Shown here piece by piece: positions 51,701 to 60,302 of a DNA stretch of 64,000 nt; position 1 is the stretch's first letter, and each line of letters opens with the position of its first letter. A program made the translations under genes and the position numbers. The stretch comes from Pseudomonas persica. Its GTDB lineage: Bacteria; Pseudomonadota; Gammaproteobacteria; Pseudomonadales; Pseudomonadaceae. Under the pieces are notes generated by a model, which was given only the letters and a program-made list of their open reading frames with translations, was not told the origin of the DNA and did not search any database. The stretch spans positions 1 through 64,000 of the forward strand of contig NZ_OLKL01000034.1 in assembly GCF_900291015.1 (NCBI RefSeq), in the 5' to 3' direction.

Positions 51701-52556
51701 GGATGTCACGCCGGAACGGGCGCAGGTTGGGGCGTTCGGGGCTGGAGAGGGCAAAGCCGGTGGTGTTGACCAGCACCTCGGCACCCACCTCGTCCAGCCA
51801 GGCTTCGACCTGCTCCAGGCAGGCGCTTTCCTTGAGGCTGGCCACGGCGATCGGCAACGGGTTGAGCCCGGCGGCCTGCAGGCGCTGGCAGAACACGTCG
51901 ATGAACGTGGTATTGGCCGCCTGCAGGTGCGAGCGGTAGAACAGCAGCGGCGCCACCGGCTGCTCGGGGTGCCACTGCGGGTACCAGTCCTCCAGCGTGG
52001 CGTTGCCCTTGGCCGGGTGATACACGGCGGTGCGCGGCAAAGGCTGCGGCTCGTCCCAGGCGTAGTCGCGGCCCAGCCACTGGCTCGCCAGGCAGTTGAA
52101 CAGGTTGATGGCGTTGGCCTTGCCGCCCTGGCGCAAGTAGTGCCAGAGGCGCTCGGCCTGCGCGCCGCTGACGCTGCCCAGGCTGGTCAGCTCCGGGTCC
52201 GGGCGGTCGTCGCCCGGCACCAGGATCAGTTGCACGCCACGGCCGGCCAGCCCGACCAGTTGCTCGATGCCATAGCGCCAGTAGCCGACGCCACCGTGCA
52301 GCGACACCAGGATGACCTTGGCATGGCGCAGCACCTGGTCAACGTACAGGTCGACCGAGGCATGGTTCTGCACCTGCATCGGGTTGGCCAGGCGCAGGCT
52401 GGGGTAGTCCTCGGGCAATTGCTCGGCGGTATCGGCGAGCAACGCCAGGTGCGAATCGCCGCTGCAGAGAATCACCAGCTCGGCGGGAGTCTGGCCGAGG
52501 TCGGCAATGCTGTCATCCGGCACGAAACCGCCGGGCTGGGTCCGCAGCAGGTGCAT
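48795..52556 (-). CDS. cobN: Cobaltochelatase large subunit CobN
   Basis: This 1253-residue protein has the usual CobN length and signatures: 'ILVSLHGGVGYWRYGIEQL', 'LLFYRSHLQAANTTFIDVF', 'ANYPTRDGRIGNGVGLDTP', 'HVGKHGNLEWLPGKGVGLS' and 'RVSGFFRDAFGNLIRLFDAAV'. CobN binds hydrogenobyrinic acid a,c-diamide and cobalt in the aerobic cobalamin pathway, driven by the ATPase/VWA partners. It follows cobW by 3 bp and precedes the chlID-type gene by 1 bp, all behind a cobalamin riboswitch. Confidence 0.95.
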   Translation of the reverse strand: MHLLRTQPGGFVPDDSIADLGQTPAELVILCSGDSHLALLADTAEQLPEDYPSLRLANPMQVQNHASVDLYVDQVLRHAKVILVSLHGGVGYWRYGIEQLVGLAGRGVQLILVPGDDRPDPELTSLGSVSGAQAERLWHYLRQGGKANAINLFNCLASQWLGRDYAWDEPQPLPRTAVYHPAKGNATLEDWYPQWHPEQPVAPLLFYRSHLQAANTTFIDVFCQRLQAAGLNPLPIAVASLKESACLEQVEAWLDEVGAEVLVNTTGFALSSPERPNLRPFRRDIPVLQAICAQDNQPGWEASEQGLGARDLAMHIALPELDGRIITRPVSFKDMAWRSERSQSDVVCYRAHPERMDFVAELARRWVELARLPNAQKRVALVLANYPTRDGRIGNGVGLDTPAAALNILKALQAEGYPLADLPGSGTQLIRQLLGGVTNDLDQLDLRPCAQSLSLADYQAAFERLPEANRQAVLERWGPPQQDPMYRSGRLMVAGLRFGLTFVGIQPARGYQVDPSAVYHDPDLVPPHGYLAFHFWLRHAFAADAVIHVGKHGNLEWLPGKGVGLSAQCWPDALLGPLPNIYPFIVNDPGEGAQAKRRTQAVIIDHLMPPLTRAETYGPLRHLEQLADEFYEAQLLDPRRARELQRDILELVKVNHIDRELQLEGQLDDAAVWLPRLDTYLCDLKESQIRDGLHVFGQSPEGRLRLDTLLALVRVERGDGRGGNASLLRALARALVPGFDPLDCELGQPWQGARPEQLQAMSSEPWRTCGDTRERLELLALQVIDQALGGTVPLPALSEWQPVHDVVQALREAVAPSLDACGSAEMNGLLAALAGRFVPAGPSGAPSRGRLDVLPTGRNFYTVDVRNLPTTTAWRLGFASANLILERHLQDHGDHLRQLGLSVWGTATMRTGGDDIAQAMALMGVRPVWATGSQRVDDFEILPLSLLDRPRVDVTLRVSGFFRDAFGNLIRLFDAAVQAVAALDEPDDLNPLAARVRSERAALQAQGVDAEQAARQAGWRVFGAKPGAYGAGVQNAIDGRLWHSRDDLAEVYLNHGGYAYGASDDGTPARAQFAQRLAKVQAVLQNQDNHEHDLLDSNDYYQFQGGMLAASETLSGAAVASYHGDHSQADRPRIRTLKEELNRVIRARALNPKWIDGVKRHGYKGAFEMAATVDNLFAFDATTQLIDDHHYQALADAYVLDPATRDFMREHNPEALRDLTERLLEAQQRGLWQAPGDYREALEEQLLDGEEQA

Positions 52557-52559
52557 GGG

Positions 52560-53627
52560 TCAGGCGCCCAGGGCCTGGCGCAGGCGCGCTTCCAGCTGGG
52601 CAGCGTCGAGGTCCTGGCCGATCAGCACCAGGCGGGTGATGCGCGGTTCGTCGGCGCGCCAGGCGCGGTCGAAGTGCTTGTCGAAACGGCTGCCCACGCC
52701 TTGCACCAGCAGGCGCATCGGCTTGCCCGGGATGGCAGCGAAGCCTTTGGCGCGCAGGATGCCGAACTCCACCACCAGCTGGGTCAGGGCGTCGAGCAGC
52801 AGGCTTTCGTCGGCTTCGGGCAGGTCGATGGAGATGGAGTCGAAGGCATCGTGGTCATGATCGTCATGGTCATCGCCATCATGGTGCGAGTCATGGTGGG
52901 TACGGCGACCATCGATGTGTGCCTCGGACTCGGCGTCCATGCCCAGCAGTACTTCCAGCGGCAGCTTGCCGCTGCTGGCCTCGACCACCTTGACCGCCGG
53001 CGGCAGCTCTTCGGCCACCTCGGCGCGGACCTTGGCCAGGCCTTCGGCGTCGATCAGGTCGGCCTTGTTCAGCACCACCAGGTCGGCGCTGGCCAGCTGG
53101 TCGGCGAACAGTTCGTGCAGCGGCGATTCGTGGTCCAGGTTGGGGTCGAGCTTGCGCTGGGCATCGACCTGGTCCGGGTAGGCGGCGAAGGTGCCGGCGG
53201 CCACGGCCGGGCTGTCGACCACCGTAATCACCGCGTCGACGGTGCAGGCATTGCGGATTTCCGGCCACTGGAAGGCTTGCACCAGCGGTTTCGGCAGGGC
53301 CAGGCCACTGGTTTCGATGAGGATATGGTCCAGGTCGCCACGGCGTGCCACCAGCTCGCGCATCACCGGGAAGAACTCTTCCTGCACGGTGCAGCACAGA
53401 CAGCCATTGGCCAGTTCGTAGACCCGACCGCTGGCTTCTTCCTCGGTGCAACCGATGCTGCACTGCTTGAGGATTTCGCCGTCGATGCCCAGTTCGCCGA
53501 ACTCGTTGACGATCACCGCAATGCGGCGGCCCTGGGCGTTGTCGAGCATGTGGCGCAGCAAGGTAGTCTTGCCCGAGCCGAGGAAGCCGGTGACGATGGT
53601 GACGGGAAGCTTGGCCAGTGTTTTCAT
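52560..53627 (-). CDS. cobW: CobW metal-binding GTPase
   Basis: This 355-residue G3E GTPase has Walker A 'GFLGSGKTTLLRHML', the metal-binding CxCC motif in 'ANGCLCCTVQEEF', Walker B/guide segment 'LIETSGLALPKP', 'LNKADLID' for guanine, a His/Asp-rich loop (about residues 245-265, 'HHDSHHDGDDHDDHDHD') and a C-terminal CobW_C domain. It likely supplies metal to the cobaltochelatase. The ATG at 53627 was chosen because upstream sequence belongs to the riboswitch leader. It is the first gene of the operon. Confidence 0.94.
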   Translation of the reverse strand: MKTLAKLPVTIVTGFLGSGKTTLLRHMLDNAQGRRIAVIVNEFGELGIDGEILKQCSIGCTEEEASGRVYELANGCLCCTVQEEFFPVMRELVARRGDLDHILIETSGLALPKPLVQAFQWPEIRNACTVDAVITVVDSPAVAAGTFAAYPDQVDAQRKLDPNLDHESPLHELFADQLASADLVVLNKADLIDAEGLAKVRAEVAEELPPAVKVVEASSGKLPLEVLLGMDAESEAHIDGRRTHHDSHHDGDDHDDHDHDAFDSISIDLPEADESLLLDALTQLVVEFGILRAKGFAAIPGKPMRLLVQGVGSRFDKHFDRAWRADEPRITRLVLIGQDLDAAQLEARLRQALGA

Positions 53628-53734
53628 GTCGCATTGCCCTTGGCAGATTGGCGCGGGCATGCAGGACGACAGCCGCAGGCCAGGCCGGCCGGGCTTGTTC
53701 GCCACCGGATCACCCCGCCCGGTTGAAAGTCGAA

Positions 53735-53930
53735 AACGTGACGAGGCAGGTCTCCTGGCTCGCACCGTTCCAGGTGCCCGCTGGTGCAGCAGGCTGGCGG
53801 GATGACGCCTTCCCGCGCGCAGGCGCAGTGGCTGTGTCGATCCGTTATCGGTGCTTACAGTTGCGGGGGCAGCCGCGGCTTGTACCGCGTTCCCGTCTTA
53901 GCTTCGGCCTGGCCGAAGAACCTCGAAGTG
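53735..53930 (-). ncRNA. Cobalamin riboswitch
   Basis: The minus strand carries the B12-box signature (GCCACTG ... GGGAAGGCG, about 53808-53834), the 'GCTGCCCCCGCAACTGTAAG' element near 53860-53880 and closing stems 'GAGCCAGGAGACCTGCCT' near 53742-53760. It lies about 110 bp upstream of cobW and should repress the cobW-cobN-chelatase operon when adenosylcobalamin is plentiful. Confidence 0.92.
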
Positions 53931-54171
53931 GCAAGGCTACGCAGTGGCTGGCGGGTGGTCAACCATTGCTGCCGGGCTGGGCGACCACAAGCGGTACAAC
54001 TGGGTTACAGTAGTGGCCTCAGCCCCAGTAAAGGACGCCCCATGCCCCTCGCCCCCGTCATACCGGTACTGCGCCTGGGATGTGCGGTTCGACAGTGAAG
54101 AAGCCTGCTGGCAGAGCCACCGCGGCGACTGGGCGAAGCGGCGAAGCCCGTGCCATCCACCGCGTCGCCTG

Positions 54172-54199
54172 TTTCGCGGGTGAACCCGCTCCCACAGGG
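54172..54199. repeat. REP element
   Basis: Single REP (ttcgcgggtgaacccgctcc type) with a degenerate partner about 30 bp to its left, between the riboswitch and ilvE. Confidence 0.82.
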
Positions 54200-54324
54200 T
54201 CCGCGGCGCGCTCACGGAATTCGTGACTGGCCGTTCCCGATCCGCCACGGATGTATTATGGTGGCGTGGTGCGCATATAACAGCAGCCCGAGCAATCGGG
54301 CACTTGCAAGACAATGAGGGTGTC

Positions 54325-55344
54325 ATGAGCAACGAAAGCATTAATTGGGACAAGCTTGGTTTCGACTACATCAAGACCGACAAACGCTACCTGTCCGTAT
54401 GGCGCAATGGCGAGTGGGACAAAGGCACCCTGACCGAAGACAACGTACTGCACATCAGTGAAGGCTCCACGGCCCTGCACTACGGCCAGCAGTGCTTCGA
54501 AGGCCTCAAGGCCTACCGTTGCAAGGACGGTTCGATCAACCTGTTCCGCCCGGACCAGAACGCTGCCCGCATGCAGCGCAGCTGCGCCCGCCTGCTGATG
54601 CCGCAGGTGCCGACCGATGTGTTCATCGAGGCGTGCAAGCAAGTGGTCAAGGCCAACGAGAAGTTCGTACCACCGCATGGCAAAGGCGCCCTCTACCTGC
54701 GCCCCTTCGTGATCGGCACCGGTGACAACATTGGCGTGCGCACCGCGCCCGAGTTCATCTTCTCGATCTTCGCCATCCCGGTTGGCTCGTACTTCAAGGG
54801 CGGCATGAAGCCGCACAACTTCCAGATCTCCAGCTTCGACCGCGCCGCCCCGCAAGGCACTGGTGCGGCCAAGGTGGGTGGCAACTACGCCGCCAGCCTG
54901 CAGCCGGGCGCTGAAGCGAAGAAAGCCAACTTCGCCGACGCCATCTACCTCGACCCGCTGACCCACACCAAGATCGAGGAAGTCGGCTCGGCCAACTTCT
55001 TCGGCATCACCGGCAACAACGAGTTCGTCACCCCGAAATCGGCCTCGGTGCTGCCAGGCATCACCCGCCTGTCGCTGATGGAACTGGCGCAATCGCGCCT
55101 GGGCCTGACCGTGATCGAAGGCGATGTGGAAATCAACAAGCTGGACCGCTTCATCGAAGCCGGCGCCTGCGGTACCGCTGCGGTGATCACTCCGATCGGC
55201 GGCATCGAGTACAACGGCAAGCTGCACGTGTTCCACGACCTGGAAAAGGTCGGCCCGGTTACCCAGAAGCTCTACAACGAGCTCACCGGTATCCAGAGCG
55301 GTGATGTGGAAGCACCGGCAGGCTGGATCGTCAAAGTCGCCTGA
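54325..55344 (+). CDS. ilvE: Branched-chain amino-acid aminotransferase
   Basis: This 339-residue fold-type IV PLP enzyme matches the longer, BCAT2-like IlvE of pseudomonads. Visible features are 'ALHYGQQCFEGLKAYR', 'GKGALYLRPFVIGTGDNIGV', PLP Lys in 'AAKVGGNYAASLQPG'-type sequence, 'IEEVGSANFFGI' and 'GACGTAAVITPIGGIEYNGK'. It transfers amino groups to and from leucine, isoleucine and valine. GAGGGTGTC precedes the ATG at 54325; further upstream codons run into promoter DNA. A strong terminator follows after 24 bp, so it is monocistronic. Confidence 0.94.
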   Translation: MSNESINWDKLGFDYIKTDKRYLSVWRNGEWDKGTLTEDNVLHISEGSTALHYGQQCFEGLKAYRCKDGSINLFRPDQNAARMQRSCARLLMPQVPTDVFIEACKQVVKANEKFVPPHGKGALYLRPFVIGTGDNIGVRTAPEFIFSIFAIPVGSYFKGGMKPHNFQISSFDRAAPQGTGAAKVGGNYAASLQPGAEAKKANFADAIYLDPLTHTKIEEVGSANFFGITGNNEFVTPKSASVLPGITRLSLMELAQSRLGLTVIEGDVEINKLDRFIEAGACGTAAVITPIGGIEYNGKLHVFHDLEKVGPVTQKLYNELTGIQSGDVEAPAGWIVKVA

Positions 55345-55368
55345 GACGATATAGCGGTTTGAAATAAG

Positions 55369-55399
55369 GGGCATGCCAGCGATGGCATGCCCTTTTTTT
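55369..55399 (+). terminator. Rho-independent terminator of ilvE
   Basis: Perfect 10-bp stem GGGCATGCCA/TGGCATGCCC with GCGA tetraloop, followed by seven T. Confidence 0.95.
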
Positions 55400-55421
55400 G
55401 CGGACTTATGCTCCAAACATG

Positions 55422-55514
55422 TCCCTGTGGGAGCGGGCGCGCCCGCGAATCAGGCGACTCGGTGGGTGGCACCGGCTCCGCCGGTGTTCGCCGGCATGCC
55501 CGCTCCCACAGGGA
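55422..55514. repeat. REP pair
   Basis: Inverted REP pair (gtgggagcgggcgcgcccgc type) between the ilvE terminator and the PACE exporter gene. Confidence 0.85.
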
Positions 55515-55519
55515 CGGGC

Positions 55520-55948
55520 TTATGCAAAGCGACGCTGTATCAGCAGGTGTCGGGCTTTGTCGAAGGCCCAGTTATACAGCACGGTGTAGGGCAAGATGAT
55601 CACGAAGAAGCCCAGTTCCACCATGAGCGCCTGCAGCAACGAAATATCCAGCATCCACGCCGCCACCGGCAGGCACCACACCACCAGCCCGGCCTCGAAG
55701 CCCAGGCCGTGCACGAAGCGTGCGCGGGCCTTCCAGTGGATCCGCTCGGTCTGCACATAGCGATCGACCAGCGCGTTGTAGACCATGTTCCACAGCATCG
55801 CGATCACCGACAGGGTCACCGCCAGCGTCCCTGCTGTCGCCAGCGACTTGCCCATGATCCAGGACAACAACGGCGCACACAGCAACACGGCGAACACTTC
55901 ATAACCGACGGCGTGAACCAGGCGTTCGGTGAAAGACACGTTTTTCAT
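55520..55948 (-). CDS. PACE family proton-coupled multidrug efflux protein
   Basis: This protein of about 142 residues has four transmembrane helices in two repeats, as in AceI/PACE transporters: 'AVGYEVFAVLLCAPLLSWI', 'LAVTLSVIAMLWNMVYNALVDR', 'HGLGFEAGLVVWCLPVAAWML' and 'LVELGFFVIILPYTVLYNWAFD'. The conserved membrane Glu (helix 1 and 3, 'GYE', 'GFE'), Asn-Met-Val-Tyr-Asn and the C-terminal 'YNWAFD' are present. Known substrates include chlorhexidine and polyamine-like biocides. An alternative ATG at 55960 adds four residues. A LysR gene is divergent, the usual PACE arrangement. Confidence 0.9.
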   Translation of the reverse strand: MKNVSFTERLVHAVGYEVFAVLLCAPLLSWIMGKSLATAGTLAVTLSVIAMLWNMVYNALVDRYVQTERIHWKARARFVHGLGFEAGLVVWCLPVAAWMLDISLLQALMVELGFFVIILPYTVLYNWAFDKARHLLIQRRFA

Positions 55949-56040
55949 TGCATATTCCATCCATTGCGTGAGTCGTGCTTCCTATTTTCTTTGATAAAAC
56001 TGATACTCGCGACATAGCTACCATCGGTTTTATCAATACC

Positions 56041-56895
56041 ATGCGCTACTCACCTGAAGCTCTGGTTGCCTTTGTCGAAGCCGCATCGCTGGGTTCGTTC
56101 TCCGCTGCGGCGCGCAAGTTGCGCAAAAGCCAGTCCACCATCAGCATCGCCATCGCCAATTTCGAGGCCGATGTGGGTTGCCCGTTGTTCGAGCGTGGCG
56201 GCCGTCACCCCACGCTGAACGAAGCTGGGCGCCAGGTGCTGAGCCATGTCGAGGCGATTCTCGATGCCAGCGCCCAGCTCGATGCCCTGGCGGCACGGCT
56301 GACGGAAAACGTCGAGGCACTGGTCTCGGTGGTGATGTCGGACAGCTACAGCGTGACCTTCCAGGGCGCGGTGATGGCCCGCTTCGCCCAGCACTACCCG
56401 CATACCGAGCTGCGCTGCGGCCCGTCGGAAGATGCCGATGTGATCGAGCTGATCCAACAGGGCCTGGCACAGATCGGCATTCTTGCCACCCAACCCAGCT
56501 ACCCCGCTGACGTCGCCGTGGCGCGCTTGCCCGAGCAGGCAGAGTTTGGGGTGTACGTGGCCAGCGGGCATCCGTTGGCGGCTTTGCCTCAGGTGCAGAC
56601 GCAGCACCTGGAGAACGTACGCCAGCTGTATATCAAGACCTATGCCCCAAGCTTGCACCACGGTCGCGGCCAGGCCTGGTCGGCACCGGACTACCTCACC
56701 CTGCTGGAGTTCGCCGTGCGCGGGTTCGGCTGGGCCGAACTACCCAGGGCGCTGGTGGCACGGTTTGGCAGTGGGCTGGTGGAGTTGCAGGTGGCCGGGT
56801 ACCCGCGCCGGGTTGATATGGATGTGGCCTGGTCGAGCCGGCGCGCGCTCGGGCCGGCGGGGCAGTGGCTGGTGCGGCAGATGTTGGGCAAATAG
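56041..56895 (+). CDS. LysR-family regulator divergent from the PACE gene
   Basis: This 284-residue protein has a winged helix-turn-helix ('AFVEAASLGSFSAAARKLRKSQSTISIAIANFEADVG', residues about 8-45) and a LysR effector domain ('VEALVSVVMSDSYSVTFQGAVMARFAQHYP'). The ATG at 56041 gives a standard N-terminus; a GTG at 55975 would add 22 residues. The 92-bp divergent intergenic region with the exporter gene suggests it controls that exporter. Confidence 0.88.
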   Translation: MRYSPEALVAFVEAASLGSFSAAARKLRKSQSTISIAIANFEADVGCPLFERGGRHPTLNEAGRQVLSHVEAILDASAQLDALAARLTENVEALVSVVMSDSYSVTFQGAVMARFAQHYPHTELRCGPSEDADVIELIQQGLAQIGILATQPSYPADVAVARLPEQAEFGVYVASGHPLAALPQVQTQHLENVRQLYIKTYAPSLHHGRGQAWSAPDYLTLLEFAVRGFGWAELPRALVARFGSGLVELQVAGYPRRVDMDVAWSSRRALGPAGQWLVRQMLGK

Positions 56896-56899
56896 ACCT

Positions 56900-57817
56900 T
56901 TACTGCTTGCCAGCTCCCTCAGGGTCAATACCCGCCGGCACGTCTACCACCTTCCAGCTGTCATCCGGGTCGAAGCGTTTCATCTCCTTGGCCAGCTTGT
57001 TGCCATGCGGTCCGAGGTCTTTTTCGAACACCTCGCCGTCATGGCTGATCATGAAGCTCATCACCCCGGTGTCATCGTACTTGGCCGGCCAGGCAACCAT
57101 GGCGAAGCCGCGGCTCATCTGGTTGCCGATCAGGTAGCTGTAGGCGCCGCCGGGGGCGGATGGGCCCTGTGCATCGAGGATGCGGAAGTGGTAGCCATAC
57201 CAGGCGTCGCCGACCATGTCCTGGCCGAACAGCGGGCCCAGCGGGCTGACCTGGCCGTCGCCATCGTCGTTCCAGTACAGCCCGTCATGCTTGCCGGGCT
57301 CGCTGAATATCTTCTGCGCGTATTCCAGCGCACCGTTGCCGTTGTGGTCCTGCGTGGCATAGTCCATCTGCGCGTCGTGGTAGGCCAGCAGCGACTGCAT
57401 GGCCCCCAGTTCGTTACGGCCAATGCGCCGGGCGCGGATTTCGGCGCTGCCGGCCTTGAGGTCGAAGCGCCAACCCTGGTTGCCTTTGGTCAACGGTATG
57501 GGCAACGTCCAGTGATCACTGCCCACCGCGAGGATGGCCTTGTTCACCCCCGACATGTCGAAGCTGTGCTGCGCACGATACTGCGCCAGGAACGTGTCCA
57601 CGTCACTGCGTTGCACGCCCCCGCGCGGTATGTAGATGCGCCAGTCATCGCCCAGCAACCGGGCCAGGCGGGCTTCATCGGGTTTCTCCTCGCCCAGCGC
57701 GGCAACGAAGGACTCCACGGCCTTCTCCGGGGTCGGGAAGGCTTCCTGCGCAGCGGCCAGGGTCGACCAGGCCATACCGGCTGCGAGTACCAGTGACGCT
57801 ATCGATTGGCGGTTCAT
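56900..57817 (-). CDS. DUF2950 exported protein
   Basis: This 305-residue periplasmic protein has a signal peptide (cleavage after 'TLAAA') and the DUF2950 features 'FPTPEKAVESFVAALGE', 'RRIGRNELGAMQSLLAYHDAQMDYA', 'YGYHFRILDAQGPSAPGG' and 'MVAWPAKYDDTGVMSFMIS'. Function is unknown. Its start overlaps the stop of the DUF3300 gene (ATGA), a linkage often seen for these two families. Confidence 0.9.
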   Translation of the reverse strand: MNRQSIASLVLAAGMAWSTLAAAQEAFPTPEKAVESFVAALGEEKPDEARLARLLGDDWRIYIPRGGVQRSDVDTFLAQYRAQHSFDMSGVNKAILAVGSDHWTLPIPLTKGNQGWRFDLKAGSAEIRARRIGRNELGAMQSLLAYHDAQMDYATQDHNGNGALEYAQKIFSEPGKHDGLYWNDDGDGQVSPLGPLFGQDMVGDAWYGYHFRILDAQGPSAPGGAYSYLIGNQMSRGFAMVAWPAKYDDTGVMSFMISHDGEVFEKDLGPHGNKLAKEMKRFDPDDSWKVVDVPAGIDPEGAGKQ

Positions 57818-59283
57818 CGGCGGCCACCTCCCCCACGGCGTGCGGGCGCACTGGGCCGGGAAATCTGGTGCCCGGCGGCGCGCGACGTGCTGGGGCGCTG
57901 GGCGAGCGACTGGCTGGTGCGGCCGCGGCTGGCCTGTGCGCTGGTGCGCGAGGGCGAACGCACACCGTCGAAGGCATTGTTACGCGCCCGGCCAGCTGTA
58001 TTGGAGGGCCGGTTTTGCGCCAGTTGCCGCCCCTGGCCTTCGCCCTGCCTGTGCTGGTTCAGCTGGTTGTTCTGCTGCCGAGCCTGGGTGTTACGGGTGT
58101 CCTGTCGGCGGTCGGTTGCCCTCGGGTTGTCGCTACGGGGCTGCAGGCGGTTACCGGGCGAATTGCCCGCCTGCGCTTCGCGCATCTGCTGGCGTGCCTG
58201 CCGATTGCTGGTAGCCGGCCGTTCGATGCCGGCCCGGTCCATCGACGCCCTGGCCTTGTCCCGCGCCTGGGCGCGCTGGGCGTCGTCGCCGCGGAAGGCA
58301 GTACGCTGGGTGGCACCGTCCAGCTGGCGACCGTACTGCTGACGGCTGCGGGAATCGCGATACGGCACCCCGTCGCGGTTGGCGGCGTTATGCTGCCACT
58401 TGTTCTGGTTGTTGGTGATGCGGTTGTTGGCATTGATGTTGTTGTAGCGGTTGACGTCGATGTCGATGTCATTGTTGCCCCAGTCACAGTCACCCCACAG
58501 CGAGGCGACGATCGCCACGCCGGTACCGAAAGCCAGGCCCGCCACCAGCGCGGAACCGGGGTAGTACATGGGCGGTGGCGGGTAATACGCCGGCGGCGAG
58601 GCCGGGTAGGCCCAGGTGCCGTAGGTGCTGCTCGGGTTGTAGCTGGGCACGTACACCACTTGCGGGTCGGCCGGCTCGATGATGATGGTGGTGGGCGGGC
58701 TGCTGGCAGTGACCACCGGGGTGCCGCTGCCTTTGGAGGCCGGGGCCGGTGCTGGTGCGGGCGCAGTCTGCACGGTCACGTTCTGGTACTGGTTGCTCTG
58801 CAGGTTGCCGGCGGCCTGGGCCTGATGACGCAGGCGCTGCACGCCGCCCATGACATCGTCGGGCTGCGCAAGGAAGGCGTCGCCCAGGCGCTGTACCCAG
58901 ACCGGGTCCTGAGCCAGGGTTGCCAGCACCTGCGGGAAGGCCACCAGCGCTTGTACGCTCGGGTCCCATGGCTGGTTCGCCACCTTCTTGACGGCATCGT
59001 CGCCGGAGGCCTTGGGGTTGGCCTCGGACCAGGTCACGGCTTCGCTGACCTGCCCCGGGTAGGTGGATGCCATCAACACCTGGGCCAGCAGCGCATCGGG
59101 ATACAAGGCGATGGGTGCGAGCATCTGGTCCAGTTGCTCCTCGGTGAACACCGGATCCTTGGCCGCGACCGTATCGGTTTGTGGCGCCGGGTCCGGGGCC
59201 GGTACGTCCTCTGCCAGCACCAGGCCAGGCGTAGCGCTCAGATACAGGATCACCAGCAGGACCGCTGACAATGGCATGCGCAT
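57814..59283 (-). CDS. DUF3300 exported low-complexity protein
   Basis: This 489-residue protein has a signal peptide (about 1-24) and an N-terminal DUF3300 domain ('FTEEQLDQMLAPIALYPDALLAQVLMASTYPGQV...WDPSVQALVAFPQVL'). A Pro/Tyr-rich middle ('PASPPAYYPPPPMYYPG'), a hydrophobic Gly/Ala segment and an Asn-rich stretch follow, then a very basic Arg/Gln/Ser-rich C-terminal third. GGGAG lies 5 bases before the ATG at 59283. It heads the pair with DUF2950. Its role is unknown; the tail could bind nucleic acid or cell-wall polymers. Confidence 0.9.
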   Translation of the reverse strand: MRMPLSAVLLVILYLSATPGLVLAEDVPAPDPAPQTDTVAAKDPVFTEEQLDQMLAPIALYPDALLAQVLMASTYPGQVSEAVTWSEANPKASGDDAVKKVANQPWDPSVQALVAFPQVLATLAQDPVWVQRLGDAFLAQPDDVMGGVQRLRHQAQAAGNLQSNQYQNVTVQTAPAPAPAPASKGSGTPVVTASSPPTTIIIEPADPQVVYVPSYNPSSTYGTWAYPASPPAYYPPPPMYYPGSALVAGLAFGTGVAIVASLWGDCDWGNNDIDIDVNRYNNINANNRITNNQNKWQHNAANRDGVPYRDSRSRQQYGRQLDGATQRTAFRGDDAQRAQARDKARASMDRAGIERPATSNRQARQQMREAQAGNSPGNRLQPRSDNPRATDRRQDTRNTQARQQNNQLNQHRQGEGQGRQLAQNRPSNTAGRARNNAFDGVRSPSRTSAQASRGRTSQSLAQRPSTSRAAGHQISRPSAPARRGGGGRR

Positions 59284-59430
59284 CGCTTCTCCCCGTGAGA
59301 TCAGGCCGCGTGGATTAAGGGTAGCAATGACGCTGCTTTTAGCCAGATACGGGGCGCGCGCCAAGGGTGGGGGTGGTTGCTGCTTTTGAATCTATATCAG
59401 GGCTGGATTGACATCTGTAATTGACTGTAG

Positions 59431-59513
59431 CGGCCCTTTGGCGGGCACGCCCGCTCCCACAGGTACTCCACAATGTTCAAACCTGTGGTGATCCTGTGAG
59501 AGCGGGCGGGGCT
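59431..59513. repeat. Degenerate REP pair
   Basis: Inverted REP-like elements (ggcgggcacgcccgctccca and a decayed partner) between the DUF3300 gene and the membrane-protein gene. Confidence 0.7.
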
Positions 59514-60172
59514 CAGCCGCCCAGGGCGATGATCGCCATGATCAGCGCCGCCCCGACCGCTGCCAGGACCACGCCGGTCAACAGGGTACGGCCACCGGAA
59601 TAGCGTGCCAGCAGCCAGCCCGCAAGGAAGAGCATGGCCAGGGCGACCAGGTTCGACACGCGGATGGCCGTGCCGGTGGTCTCGATCAGCAGGAATGGAA
59701 TGACCATCGGGAAGGTGGCCAGTACCACCAACAGGAAAGTGGCCAGGGCGGCCTTGAGATCATCCAGCCCCAGGCGCACCGGCAGCGGGCGGCCAGCATC
59801 ACGCTGCATCCGCCCGCGCAGCATCTCCAGGCCGTCAGCATCCAGTGCCAGGCCGATGCGCTCTGGCAGCGCATCGGCAATCAGCCTGCGCCCCTGGCTG
59901 GCTTCAACGGCTTGCAGGCGGGCCAGCAAGGTCCGGCTGCGGGTGCGCTCGGTCCAGGTACGCAACAAATAGATGACCGCATCGGCCAGGCCCCAGGCCA
60001 GGTTGCAGCCGAACGCGGCAATCAGCATCAGCCGGGCATCTTCGCGCCCTGCCGTAGCAACGCTTAGCGAGCCGATGAAGGTCATCGCCATCAACAGCCC
60101 GAAGATGACTTCGGTGATCCGGTCGATCGGCTCCAGCACGCCCCATTTGCGCGGTTGTTCGTCTTGCCCCAT
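59513..60172 (-). CDS. VIT/CCC1-like membrane protein
   Basis: This 219-residue protein has five likely transmembrane helices: 'DRITEVIFGLLMAMTFIGSL', 'LIAAFGCNLAWGLADAVIYLL', 'FLLVVLATFPMVIPFLLI', 'LVALAMLFLAGWLLARYSG' and 'GVVLAAVGAALIMAIIALGG'. Asp in the first helix with Glu nearby ('EPIDRITEVIFG') and 'ATFPMVIPFLL' recall the vacuolar-iron-transporter fold, but similarity is weak. No operon partner is clear; the next genes are divergent. Confidence 0.72.
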   Translation of the reverse strand: MGQDEQPRKWGVLEPIDRITEVIFGLLMAMTFIGSLSVATAGREDARLMLIAAFGCNLAWGLADAVIYLLRTWTERTRSRTLLARLQAVEASQGRRLIADALPERIGLALDADGLEMLRGRMQRDAGRPLPVRLGLDDLKAALATFLLVVLATFPMVIPFLLIETTGTAIRVSNLVALAMLFLAGWLLARYSGGRTLLTGVVLAAVGAALIMAIIALGG

Positions 60173-60302
60173 CGCACCCTCCCGGTTCCTCTGGAACCAT
60201 CGATAGTCACTATCGAGAATGGCAATTTCTGCCAAACGACCTGGCCGAATAACCTTGCTCCATCGACTTGCCGTCCACGACCCCGGCCCCTGGAGCGACC
60301 TG

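Noticed and set aside
50463..53726. A plus-strand open frame of over 1000 codons opposite cobN/cobW
   Set aside because: High-GC antisense shadow; the minus strand encodes clear CobN and CobW with all family motifs.
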